NCBI GenBank assembly: GCA_028292315.1
Contig: JAQGMO010000341.1
Span: 1-32,678 of the forward strand
Reading direction: 5' to 3'
Length of the DNA: 32,678 nt
Source of the DNA: Herminiimonas sp.
Lineage (GTDB): Bacteria; Pseudomonadota; Gammaproteobacteria; Burkholderiales; Burkholderiaceae_D
Shown here one piece after another: positions 15,570 to 23,907 of the stretch (position 1 is the stretch's first letter; each line of letters begins with the position of its first letter). The notes beneath the pieces are model-generated. The model saw nothing but the letters and a program-made list of their open reading frames with translations. It had not been told where the DNA came from and did not search any database. The position numbers were made by a program, and so were the translations under genes.

Positions 15570-17828
15570 GTGAAAATTCGTGCCTACCTGGCCCTGATGG
15601 CGATCGCAATCGTGGGCCCAGTCGTTGTTTTTTCAGCCTCCGCGCTAAACATGCTGCTCGATTCCGAGCGCAGCGCGGTGCAGAGAAGCATGCATGACAC
15701 CGCGCGCGCGACCGCCCTGATCGTCGATCGCGAACTGGGAAGCGCGGAAGCGGCCCTGCGCGTGCTTGCCTCGTCGGCTTACCTGGCAGCGGGCGACCTG
15801 GCGCGCTTTTATGAACAGGCGAAAACGGCGGACCGGGGACCCGGCGCGTGGACCCTGCTGCTTGATCACACAGGCCAGCAGCTTATCAATACCCATGTGC
15901 CTTTCGACACCCGGCTGCCGCCGGCGCAGGCCCAGGCCCGAGTGCAACAGGTGATGCAAACCCGGTCAACATTGGTATCCGACTTGTTGCCCGGCCCCGT
16001 CTCGAAAAAACTTGTCACGACAGTAAACGTCCCTGTTCCACTTGAAAACGGGCAGCGCTATGTGGTCGCATCGACATTTTCCGCTGATTATCTGAAGCGT
16101 GTAATTGCCCAGACCAATATGCCCGCCGATTGGATTGTCGCGGTAATGGACAGGCAAGGACGCTTTATTGCGCGCAGCCACAACGCGGAAACATTGGTCG
16201 GCAAGCCCGCGATGCCCGAACTGGTCGAGGCGGCAGCCCGCCAAAGCGAAGGCGATATCCGCCAGCCGACCGTTGAAGGCATCGAGTCGCACCAGGTATT
16301 CACCCATTCCATGATTTCCGGCTGGACCATCGCAGTCGCTGCGCCGGTGGAGGCGATCGAATCGTCGGCACGCCGCGCAACGATTGTGGCTTCTCTCGGC
16401 CTGGTCGCCGCCATCATCATTGCCACCGGCCTGGCTGCACTGTTCGGAAGCCAGTTGGTCAGTTCGATTAATCGCGCATCGCGCTCGGCGGAGGCGCTCG
16501 GTCGCGGAGAAATGCCGGAACCGGGCCGCTCCTATGTCACCGAGGTGGATAAGCTCCATGTTGCCTTGAATAAGGCCAGTTCCATTCTCGAGGATGAACG
16601 CGACACTCTCAGGCAGATAGAAGGGGAGCGGGAAATACTGCTGGCGAAAGAGCAGGAAGCGCGTCGACTGGCTGAAAGCCAGAATCAGGCGAAAGACCAG
16701 TTCCTTGCAATGCTCGGGCATGAAATCAGAAATCCGCTTGCCGCAATCAGCGGTGCGGCTGCCATTATGAACGCTGAAGGCGCCGGCCCGGAACGGGTCG
16801 GCATGGCACGCGCCATTCTGCAGCGCCAGATCCAGAATCTTGTGCATATCGTCGACGACCTGCTCGACGTGGCCAGGGTTACCACTGGCAAGATTGTGTT
16901 GCATGCCCAGCAGCTCGACCTCGCCGAAGTAGCGCAATCCTGCGTCGACGCCTTGCATGCATCGGGCCGGACGGAACATCGACAGGTGGTTGTCAGAACG
17001 CTTGGTGCATGGGTCAACGCCGATCGGACACGGCTTGAACAAATCATCAACAACCTGCTTGGCAACGCGCTCAAGTATACGCCTGCGGGCGGACGGATCG
17101 ACGTCGAGGTGTATCCCGAAAAAGAAAGCGCCGTACTGGTGGTAAACGATTCCGGGACCGGCATTTCACCCGATCTGCTGCCGCGCGTGTTCGATCTGTT
17201 TGCACAGGGCGCGGCGACGCTGGATCGGGCGCAGGGCGGGCTCGGTATCGGGCTGACCCTGGTGCGTCAACTCGTCACCATGCATGGCGGGGAGGTCAGC
17301 GCAAGCAGTGACGGCCCCGGCAAGGGCAGCCGCTTTACGGTGAGGCTTTCCCTGGTGTCCGACCCGCGTGTCCGAGCGCCCGATCATGTCGCGCAAAGCG
17401 CCGGCGGATCCCGGTGCGTCTTGCTGATCGAGGACAATGTGGATAGCCGTGAAATGATGGCGATGATGCTGTCCATGCATGGGCACCGGGTGCTGGAAAC
17501 GGGAAAAGGAAGTGACGGCCTGCGCCTGGCCGCAATGGAAAAGCCCGACGTCGCCATTATTGATATTGGTTTGCCCGGCATGAATGGTTTGGAAATCGCC
17601 CGTCGCTTGCGCGTTGATGACGCAACTCGCGAAATCGGCTTGATTGCGCTGACTGGCTATGGCCAGGAAGCCGACCGCCAAAGCGCTCTAGCCGCCGGCT
17701 TCGATATGCACCTGGTAAAGCCGGTGGAAACGGAGCGCCTGCTGAACTCGCTTGGACTATGCGCCGGCCATCAGCGTCACCCGTCAACCCGTCCTGAAAG
17801 AATTGGGCCAGAAATGGGCCGACAATAA
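15570..17828 (+). CDS. Hybrid sensor histidine kinase/response regulator
   Basis: A 752-residue inner-membrane signalling protein. Helix one (about 5-30) and helix two (about 268-293) enclose a periplasmic Cache-like sensor domain. A HAMP-type linker and coiled coil (about 295-375) lead to the HisKA domain with H384 in MLGHEIRNPL. The ATPase domain shows NNLLGNALKYTPAGG (494-508), DSGTGIS (527-533) and GGLGIGLTLV (556-565). The C-terminal receiver has the acidic E621-D622 pair, phosphoacceptor D665 (IIDIGLPGMNG), T695 and K717. There is no output domain, so the signal must go to a separate protein. The start is GTG at 15570, just after a GGGGTACCCC palindrome; the ribosome binding site is weak. 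No partner regulator is adjacent. Confidence 0.92.
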   Translation: MKIRAYLALMAIAIVGPVVVFSASALNMLLDSERSAVQRSMHDTARATALIVDRELGSAEAALRVLASSAYLAAGDLARFYEQAKTADRGPGAWTLLLDHTGQQLINTHVPFDTRLPPAQAQARVQQVMQTRSTLVSDLLPGPVSKKLVTTVNVPVPLENGQRYVVASTFSADYLKRVIAQTNMPADWIVAVMDRQGRFIARSHNAETLVGKPAMPELVEAAARQSEGDIRQPTVEGIESHQVFTHSMISGWTIAVAAPVEAIESSARRATIVASLGLVAAIIIATGLAALFGSQLVSSINRASRSAEALGRGEMPEPGRSYVTEVDKLHVALNKASSILEDERDTLRQIEGEREILLAKEQEARRLAESQNQAKDQFLAMLGHEIRNPLAAISGAAAIMNAEGAGPERVGMARAILQRQIQNLVHIVDDLLDVARVTTGKIVLHAQQLDLAEVAQSCVDALHASGRTEHRQVVVRTLGAWVNADRTRLEQIINNLLGNALKYTPAGGRIDVEVYPEKESAVLVVNDSGTGISPDLLPRVFDLFAQGAATLDRAQGGLGIGLTLVRQLVTMHGGEVSASSDGPGKGSRFTVRLSLVSDPRVRAPDHVAQSAGGSRCVLLIEDNVDSREMMAMMLSMHGHRVLETGKGSDGLRLAAMEKPDVAIIDIGLPGMNGLEIARRLRVDDATREIGLIALTGYGQEADRQSALAAGFDMHLVKPVETERLLNSLGLCAGHQRHPSTRPERIGPEMGRQ

Positions 17829-17850
17829 TCAACATTGCGGCTCTTAGTGA

Positions 17851-18057
17851 CTATGCGTCTTTGGGTTGTTCCTCAACATAATCTCCGTTCGCCTTGCAAG
17901 GCGGCTTCCAGCGCACTGGTCTGCCACCTTGGCGAACCATCAGCTTTCGCTGACTTGTATTCAATGTAGTTTGCCGCGGCGCGAATTTCAAGAAGTTCGG
18001 AAGAAAAACAGGCTCCACGAAAACGCTGCGGCCAGCCGCGCACCATGCGAAATTCAT
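17851..18057 (-). CDS. Possible small coupled ORF, unknown
   Basis: A 68-codon frame whose ATG overlaps the TGA of the upstream GT4 gene (ATGA), an arrangement that often means coupled translation. The product is basic, with a Phe/Pro-rich centre and an acidic end (YVEEQPKDA). No family, signal peptide or domain is recognised, and GGGAGG lies about 15 bases before the ATG, which is far. An alternative minus frame (17873-18145) across the same bases is also open. It may be a chance or decayed frame. Confidence 0.3.
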   Translation of the reverse strand: MNFAWCAAGRSVFVEPVFLPNFLKFAPRQTTLNTSQRKLMVRQGGRPVRWKPPCKANGDYVEEQPKDA

Positions 18058-19259
18058 GCGGGCGGACCGGCCTCCCGGACCTGCCGCACCAGTTGCATGA
18101 ACCGGGAACGAAACGCGTCGACACTGAAAGATTCCGCATGGCCAAGCGCAGCGCGATGCAGCCCGGCGCGCAACGCGTCGTCGGTCAGGCCGCGCAGCAT
18201 GGCGGCAGCCAAGGCCGCCGGATCGCCCATCGGCACAAGCAGGCCGGCGGCGCCATTGTCCAGTATCTCCTTCGGGCCGGTGGGGCAATCCGAACTCACC
18301 AGCACCTGTCCCAGCAGCAAGCCTTCAATCAATACGGTTGGCAACCCTTCCAGCCTGGAGCTCAGTACCATCATCCTCGCATGTTTCATGAAGGGCAGCG
18401 GATTTGCAGTAAAGCCGGCAAACCGGACCCGGTCCCGCACCCCCAGCTGTTCCGACAGATTTTCCAGCGCCGCACGATCGCGGCCCTCGCCGACGATCAG
18501 CAAGGATTCCGCAATGGCATGCTGCCTGACCAGCAGCGCAAAGGCCTTGATGAGCGTCGTGACATCCTTCTGGGTTTCCTCCAGCCTGGTTACCGATACG
18601 ATATACGGATGTTCCGGAATGCCGTCGGCCGGTTCGTCGGCGCGCCTTCGCGCTTCATTTAAATCGAAACCCGGATAGAGCGTGGTGAAACGTTGCGCGA
18701 ATGACGGGAAAAACGCGCGCGCCTCCTGGCGCATGGCGTCGCAGATCGCGACCATCGCGTCATAGCGCCGATAATGTTTTGCCGTAGCCCGATACCGTCT
18801 TCCCTTTGACTGCAGAGATAATTTTTGCGTCAGGCTGAAATGGCTGACGCCGATGAGCGGCTTGCCAAAACCGGAGGCAAAACGCGCGAGCGACAAGTCA
18901 TAATCGATCACCAGATCGTATTCGGCCGCAATGCTGTTGATCCGGTTTCGGAAAACCCGCTTTCGAACCTGCGGTAATAAGAGTTCTTCATAAATCAAGC
19001 CCGGCCAGCCAAGCCGCCCCGCCTTCTTGAGGTTTCTGCAATACGACAGCCATGGTTCCGGGCCCAGGATATGAATCGGCACATCGTCGGGAATCCGTGC
19101 GCGGAAAACGGTTGCAATGTCATCGGTCGGATAAGCAATGGACAGGCCGACCGAAAACAGGTTTCGATCCAGGATGCGCAGCCAGCTCATCAATGAAGAT
19201 TCAATTCCACCACCACGCCTCAAGTGCGTGAGATGAAAAAGCACGCGGATTTTATTCAA
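18054..19259 (-). CDS. GT4-family glycosyltransferase
   Basis: A 401-residue cytoplasmic retaining glycosyltransferase with the GT-B fold, probably adding a sugar during lipopolysaccharide or exopolysaccharide assembly. The N-terminal domain has the glycine-rich acceptor loop (LTHLRRGGGIESSLMSWL, 10-27). The C-terminal donor domain opens at about 220 (YIVSVTRLEETQKD) and has SSRLEGLPTVLIEGLLLGQ with the E-x7-E motif, followed by the SSDCPTGPKEIL segment that closes the nucleotide-sugar pocket. AAGGA lies before the ATG, and a TATACT-like -10 reads on the minus strand at 19292-19297. It stands alone on the minus strand, apart from a possible coupled small frame at its 3' end. Donor and acceptor are unknown. 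Confidence 0.88.
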   Translation of the reverse strand: MNKIRVLFHLTHLRRGGGIESSLMSWLRILDRNLFSVGLSIAYPTDDIATVFRARIPDDVPIHILGPEPWLSYCRNLKKAGRLGWPGLIYEELLLPQVRKRVFRNRINSIAAEYDLVIDYDLSLARFASGFGKPLIGVSHFSLTQKLSLQSKGRRYRATAKHYRRYDAMVAICDAMRQEARAFFPSFAQRFTTLYPGFDLNEARRRADEPADGIPEHPYIVSVTRLEETQKDVTTLIKAFALLVRQHAIAESLLIVGEGRDRAALENLSEQLGVRDRVRFAGFTANPLPFMKHARMMVLSSRLEGLPTVLIEGLLLGQVLVSSDCPTGPKEILDNGAAGLLVPMGDPAALAAAMLRGLTDDALRAGLHRAALGHAESFSVDAFRSRFMQLVRQVREAGPPA

Positions 19260-19440
19260 TCAATCGGTCCTTAATTATCGGGCTGTGCCGAAGTATAGCT
19301 TTTCAAGCCTGTAACCCGCCCGCATCATTTACGGTCTGCATCAACTTGTGGAATGTCAAATGGATCCCAGGGAAAAAATGCTGGAATAGCATTGCTTGGC
19401 TTGGCATCAGGATCGGACGACCATACTCAAAGAGGACAAA

Positions 19441-19632
19441 ATGACAGGCAGGGAATGCACAGAGTGCGGCCATGAGGTTGGCACCAGGCACGGCTCGTGC
19501 GGCCATTGCGGAGCACCAAGGCTGCGCAGGTCGCTGAAGAGCCGGGTATTCGGCGGCCCGGGCGCATTCATCACATGGAGCGCCGCCGCCGTGCTGGGCT
19601 TGATTTATATGGCCAGTTTAGCCGGGATGTAG
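19441..19632 (+). CDS. Small zinc-ribbon membrane protein
   Basis: A 63-residue protein with an N-terminal zinc ribbon (C6-x2-C9 and C20-x2-C23) joined by a basic linker (RLRRSLKSR) to one membrane helix (about 41-60). The start at 19441 is supported by AGAGGA just upstream; an in-frame ATG 45 bases earlier lacks one. By charge, the ribbon should face the cytoplasm. Function is unknown. It lies 113 bases before the paired-cysteine protein gene at 19746. Confidence 0.72.
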   Translation: MTGRECTECGHEVGTRHGSCGHCGAPRLRRSLKSRVFGGPGAFITWSAAAVLGLIYMASLAGM

Positions 19633-19745
19633 CTTTTTATCGTTGCTTTTATGCCTATGATTTTCCCTATGTTAACCAGCGAACAGACTGCGGACTGAAT
19701 GTTGCATATTCTTTATTACATTACTGACCGCAAAGGAGAACCATA

Positions 19746-20054
19746 ATGACTAAATTTTTAGCAATGCTTGGTGCCGGCCTGCTCGCCGCCTCCCTCAATG
19801 TTTCGGCAGTTGCCGCCGATGATCCTGCCAAAGCCGATGCAAAGGCGATGAAGGAAAGAGCGGAAGGTGATTACAAGGCAGCCAAGAAAAAAATTGATGC
19901 CGAGGAAAAAGCCGCCAAGGCTGAATGCGATAAGTTAAATGGCGCCGAGAAACGCGCATGCAAGAAAACGGCGGGTGCCAATGAAGAAGCCGCTGAAAAA
20001 CAAGCAAAGGCAACTTACAAGAAAGCAAAGGCTGACGCCCAGGCGATGAAATAA
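19746..20054 (+). CDS. Secreted Lys/Ala-rich protein with one C-x10-C module
   Basis: A 102-residue exported helical protein. The signal peptide ends near residue 24 (AVAA). The rest is almost wholly Ala, Lys, Glu and Asp and should form one long helix or coiled coil. A single module, C61-x10-C72, matches the C-x4-[DG]-x-[AE]-K-x2-C pattern of the larger protein at 2684. Y-K-x-A repeats at 43 and 91 are also shared, so the two are probably distant paralogs. AAGGAG stands at the right distance before the ATG, and a strong terminator follows, so the gene is a complete single transcription unit. Function is unknown; periplasmic structure or stress roles are possible. Confidence 0.82.
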   Translation: MTKFLAMLGAGLLAASLNVSAVAADDPAKADAKAMKERAEGDYKAAKKKIDAEEKAAKAECDKLNGAEKRACKKTAGANEEAAEKQAKATYKKAKADAQAMK

Positions 20055-20074
20055 GCCGCTTGACGATTGCCGCC

Positions 20075-20104
20075 AGCCCGCTGCCGAAAGGCGCGGGCTT
20101 TTTT
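20075..20104 (+). terminator. Intrinsic terminator
   Basis: AGCCCGC (20075-20081) pairs with GCGGGCT (20093-20099) and runs into six T (20099-20104). It begins 20 bases after the paired-cysteine gene. There is no T-run on the opposite strand, so it serves only the plus-strand gene although the next gene is convergent. Confidence 0.85.
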
Positions 20105-20123
20105 GCGCTTCACAACAGGCTGC

Positions 20124-21113
20124 TCAGCCCGCGAGCGTCTGGTGCAGCGCCGCCGTGATTTCGTAAGAGCGCAGCCGGGCGGCGTGGTCGAAAATTTGTG
20201 AAGTGATCATCAGTTCGTCCGCGCCGGTATGCGCAATGAACTGTTGCAGTTCTCTTTTCACCGTATCAGGCGATCCGATCGCCGAACTCGACATTGTTTG
20301 CTCAAGCACTGCCTGTTCGGGTGGCGTAAGGCTATGTTCGTAATCCTGCACCGGCGCCTGCAAACGGCTTGCCCGCCCGCTGCGTAAATTGACGAACGCC
20401 TGCTGCATCGAACTCGCAAGCAGGCGCGCTTCTTCATCGGTGGCGGCCGCAAAGACATTAAAACCCAGCATCACATAAGGACGTGCAAGTTGCGCCGATG
20501 GACGGAAGCGGGCCCGATAGAGTTCTATCGCCTGCATCATTTGCGCCGGCGCAAAGTGCGAGGCAAATGCATACGGCAAACCAAGCTCCGCCGCAAGCTG
20601 TGCGCCGAACAGGCTGGAACCGAGAATCCAGATCGGTATCTTGAGTCCAGCGCCCGGCACGGCGCGGACGCCCCCGGCCTGGTCGCGAAAATAGGCCATT
20701 AATTCGAGCACGTCGCGCGGGAACTGGTCAGGGTCGCTGAATAAATCGCGCCTGAGCGCGCGGGCCGTGACTTGATCCGATCCGGGTGCGCGGCCCAGGC
20801 CAAGGTCGACCCGTCCCGGAAAAAGGGATTCCAGTGTGCCGAATTGTTCGGCAATCACCAGCGGCGAATGGTTGGGCAACATTATCCCGCCCGCGCCTAT
20901 CCGTATCCGGGACGTACCCGCGCCGACATAGGCCATTACGACCGCTGTTGCGGCACTGGCGATCCCCGGCATACCGTGATGTTCAGCCAGCCAGTAGCGA
21001 TGGTAAGCCCAGCGCTCGCCATGCTGCGCAAGATCGAGCGTGTTGCGAAAGGATTGTGCGGCGTCACCGCCTTCGGTAATCGGTGCAAGGTCAAGAATGG
21101 AAAAGGGAATCAT
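20124..21113 (-). CDS. LLM-class flavin-dependent oxidoreductase
   Basis: A 329-residue cytoplasmic (beta/alpha)8 flavoprotein of the bacterial luciferase-like group, near the MsnO8/YhbW branch. Family marks in order: [13 protein letters not shown] at the start, [17 protein letters not shown] (about 39-55), [21 protein letters not shown] (about 72-92) and [14 protein letters not shown] (about 103-116). These proteins use reduced FMN with oxygen or transfer hydride to unknown substrates. No partner flavin reductase lies nearby. The ATG has only a weak ribosome binding site. The gene is divergent from the sugar dehydrogenase at 21447, sharing a 333-base promoter region. Confidence 0.88.
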   Translation of the reverse strand: MIPFSILDLAPITEGGDAAQSFRNTLDLAQHGERWAYHRYWLAEHHGMPGIASAATAVVMAYVGAGTSRIRIGAGGIMLPNHSPLVIAEQFGTLESLFPGRVDLGLGRAPGSDQVTARALRRDLFSDPDQFPRDVLELMAYFRDQAGGVRAVPGAGLKIPIWILGSSLFGAQLAAELGLPYAFASHFAPAQMMQAIELYRARFRPSAQLARPYVMLGFNVFAAATDEEARLLASSMQQAFVNLRSGRASRLQAPVQDYEHSLTPPEQAVLEQTMSSSAIGSPDTVKRELQQFIAHTGADELMITSQIFDHAARLRSYEITAALHQTLAG

Positions 21114-21446
21114 CGGGCCGGAGCAATTCAGTCAGCGAGGAGGGAAGTGCAATACGCACTGAGGGAAACATTTTAACAAGACGTTGGAAAACTGTCCTTT
21201 ACCTGGAAGATTTGCGCCACGCCAATCAGACAGGCCTTGCTCAATGTTCTGTTCAACGCATTGCCTGACAGTCCGACCAGCCTTCTGGCGGCAAGTTTCC
21301 TCGGCCGGAAAAATTTCCATGCAATGAAAATGCTATTCGGAAACCAGAATTAAAAGATCGTTGTGCGCTATCAATTTCAATCGTTCGTTGTTCGCCTACT
21401 CTCTCCCACTTATTCTACTTTTAATTTCACCGAGCAAGAGGGTCTC
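21114..21446. other. Divergent promoter region
   Basis: These 333 bases separate the LLM oxidoreductase (minus) from the sugar dehydrogenase (plus). An open frame in phase with the dehydrogenase starts at GTG 21363 but has no signal peptide and no ribosome binding site, so it is treated as untranslated leader. Short inverted pairs GTGC/GCAC (21148-21160 area) and CAGGC/GCCTG (21230-21270 area) are present but weak. No clear -35/-10 pair was found. Confidence 0.45.
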
Positions 21447-23879
21447 ATGTCAGAGAGGCATAGTGTCATCGCAACGTATGTGCGCGCGTCTTCCCGCCGT
21501 CGACGGCTACTACTGTTATTGGCGATCTGGTGCCTGATCTGGTCCATGTGCTTTCTTGCGATGGGACACGCGCAGGCAGCCGGCGTCCCGGTTGGTTTTG
21601 CCGACCGTCAGGTCGCCGGCGGACTTACCAGCCCGAGTGCAATGACCATTACACCGGATGGCAGAATACTCGTGGTTCAACAAAACGGGGAAGTGCGTAT
21701 CATCAAGGGCGACACGCTGTCGGGCACGCCGTTTTACGTCGCCCGCGAGGTCGACTCGTTTGCCGAGCGCGGATGCCTGGGCATCACAACCGATCCAAAT
21801 TTCGCCAGTAACGGCTATGTCTATATTTTTTGCACGGTGAAGAATAACGGCAGCAGCCACAACCGTATTTTCCGGGTCACCGCGGTCAACGATGCGGCAG
21901 CCGCCGGCAGTGAGAAAACGATTCTCGATTTACCCGATGTGCCCGCTGGCACGCAGTGGCACATGGGCGGCGCATTGCGTTTCGGGCCCGATGGAAAGCT
22001 CTATGTCGCGGTTGGAAATCATGAAGACTTGCGGGAGCCCGGTGAACAGGGCAATTCCCAAAACCTTGGCAACCCGTTCGGGAAAATCTTGCGCATTAAT
22101 GTTGACGGCACGATCCCGAACGACAATCCTTTTTTCAATAACGCCAGTGCTTACAAAGCCATATTCAATCTCGGTTTGCGCAACCCGTTCTCGTTCGACA
22201 TACAGCGCGGCAGCGGCTTGATTTATATCAATGATGTCGGAGCCGGTTCCTACGAAGAAATAAATGCGGGCGTCGCCGGCGCGAATTATGGATGGCCTTT
22301 TGCGGAAGGAAGCTCGCCTGATCCGCGTTTTACCAACGCGACTTACCTTTATTCGCATAGCGAGGGTTGTGCCATTACCGGCGGCACTTTTTATAATCCG
22401 CCAGCGGCGCAATTTCCCGCGTCCTACGCCGGCAAATACTTTTTTGCGGATTTCTGTAGCGGGTGGATCCGCGTCCTGGATCCCGCCAATCCCGCCACAC
22501 CGGCCGGATTCGCTACCGCGATCGGTAATCCGGTAGCCCTCGAGATCGCGCCTGATGGAAGCCTTTATTACCTGGCGCGCAACCAGGATGTCGGAACGCC
22601 GACCGAAGGCGCCGGCACCGTCGGCAAAATCATCTTTACCAATAGCCAGGCGCCGCGTATTACCGTGCATCCGAAAAGCCAGACGATTTTTCTCGGCAAC
22701 CCGGTCACCTTTACTGTCGCGGCCGATGGCGCGAGCGGCTTTCAGTGGCAGCGCAACGGCGTCGATATTCCAGGCGCCACAGCGGGCAGTTATACCGTCG
22801 CCGCCACCACCTCCGGCGACAACCAGGCTTCCTTTACGGCGATAGCCCGCAATCCGTCCGGCGACACGATTACCAGCGCCGCACTGCTTACCATCACGAC
22901 GAACCATCTGCCGACGGTCAGCATCGATCTACCGGCTGCGGCAAGCGGCTTTGCCATCGGCGATACAATCGCTTATTCCGGCACCGCCTCGGACCAGGAA
23001 GACGGCGCCTTGCCGCCGTCCGCGTTTACCTGGGCGATCGAGTTCCAGCATGACACGCATTCGCATCCGTTCCAGCCGCCCGCCAGCGGCTCGGCAAGCG
23101 GATCATTCAGCGTTCCGGATTTCGAATCGGACAACGCCAATACCTGGTTCCGGTTATATCTGTCGGTGAAAGATTCGGCCGGACAGACAGTCGTGGCAAC
23201 ACGCGACCTGTATCCGCGTAATCAGCTCAGTGACATGACGCCTGTCGGCGCGCCGATAAATGGGCTGGGGCCGATGGAAAAGAATAGCAGCAATGGCGGC
23301 GCCAGCGCGGGGGACGGCCGGACTATCGGACTTGACGGCATCCCCTATGCGAAGGGACTGGGCGTGCATGCGCCTTCCGAGCTGCGCTATAACCTGGGCG
23401 CGGCCTGTTCCGGTAATTTCATATCGGATGTCGGCGTGGATGACGAAGCCGGCAATCTCGGATCGGTGATATTCCAGGTTTTCGTGGATGGCGTGAAGGT
23501 GTTTGACAGCGGCCTGATGCGCGGCAGCGACATGCGCAAGGCGGTGAACGTCAGCGTTGGCGGCAAAAGAGAATTGCGCCTGGTCGTGACCGATGGTGCG
23601 GATGGAAACAATGCCGACCACGCAAGTTGGGGCGGCGCGCGCGTCACGGGTTGCGGCCAGCTTCCGCTGCCGGACGGTTCGGTCGCTCCTTCAGAGAATG
23701 GCGATCCCGGGCAAGGCGCCCCCGGCGGTGCAATGATCGCCTCGCCGGGCGGCGGGGGTGGCTGCAGCATCGGCGGCGACGGCCGGTTTGATCCGACCCT
23801 GTTGACGCTGCTGGCGGCTGCCCTCGGCATGCTGGCATGGCGCCGGCGCGGCAAACGCAGCGAAACGACCGACTCGTGA
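21447..23879 (+). CDS. Secreted PQQ-type sugar dehydrogenase with NPCBM and Cys-CTERM tail
   Basis: An 810-residue modular exported enzyme. A basic N-terminus and signal helix cover 1-45. The six-bladed glucose/sorbosone dehydrogenase (YliI-like) domain spans about 48-400, with the catalytic-type H172 in GTQWHMGG and D182-G183-KLYVAVG; such domains oxidise aldoses using PQQ. An Ig-like domain (about 402-485) and a second beta domain (about 487-590) follow. An NPCBM carbohydrate-binding domain covers about 592-736 (KGLGVHAPSELRYNL, VGVDDEAGN, HASWGGARV). The tail has a Pro/Gly-rich linker, GGGGGC with C773, then FDPT (781-784), a hydrophobic helix (785-798) and RRRGKR. This is a JDVT/MYXO-CTERM-like sorting signal. 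The start at 21447 has AGAGGG placed upstream. A CPBP protease gene follows after 28 bases. Confidence 0.87.
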   Translation: MSERHSVIATYVRASSRRRRLLLLLAIWCLIWSMCFLAMGHAQAAGVPVGFADRQVAGGLTSPSAMTITPDGRILVVQQNGEVRIIKGDTLSGTPFYVAREVDSFAERGCLGITTDPNFASNGYVYIFCTVKNNGSSHNRIFRVTAVNDAAAAGSEKTILDLPDVPAGTQWHMGGALRFGPDGKLYVAVGNHEDLREPGEQGNSQNLGNPFGKILRINVDGTIPNDNPFFNNASAYKAIFNLGLRNPFSFDIQRGSGLIYINDVGAGSYEEINAGVAGANYGWPFAEGSSPDPRFTNATYLYSHSEGCAITGGTFYNPPAAQFPASYAGKYFFADFCSGWIRVLDPANPATPAGFATAIGNPVALEIAPDGSLYYLARNQDVGTPTEGAGTVGKIIFTNSQAPRITVHPKSQTIFLGNPVTFTVAADGASGFQWQRNGVDIPGATAGSYTVAATTSGDNQASFTAIARNPSGDTITSAALLTITTNHLPTVSIDLPAAASGFAIGDTIAYSGTASDQEDGALPPSAFTWAIEFQHDTHSHPFQPPASGSASGSFSVPDFESDNANTWFRLYLSVKDSAGQTVVATRDLYPRNQLSDMTPVGAPINGLGPMEKNSSNGGASAGDGRTIGLDGIPYAKGLGVHAPSELRYNLGAACSGNFISDVGVDDEAGNLGSVIFQVFVDGVKVFDSGLMRGSDMRKAVNVSVGGKRELRLVVTDGADGNNADHASWGGARVTGCGQLPLPDGSVAPSENGDPGQGAPGGAMIASPGGGGGCSIGGDGRFDPTLLTLLAAALGMLAWRRRGKRSETTDS

Positions 23880-23907
23880 CGGCTTTTCATGAACCGGAAG
23901 GCTTTTG

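Noticed and set aside
15966-17042. Long minus-strand frame opposite the hybrid kinase
   Set aside because: Shadow of a gene with complete kinase and receiver motifs.
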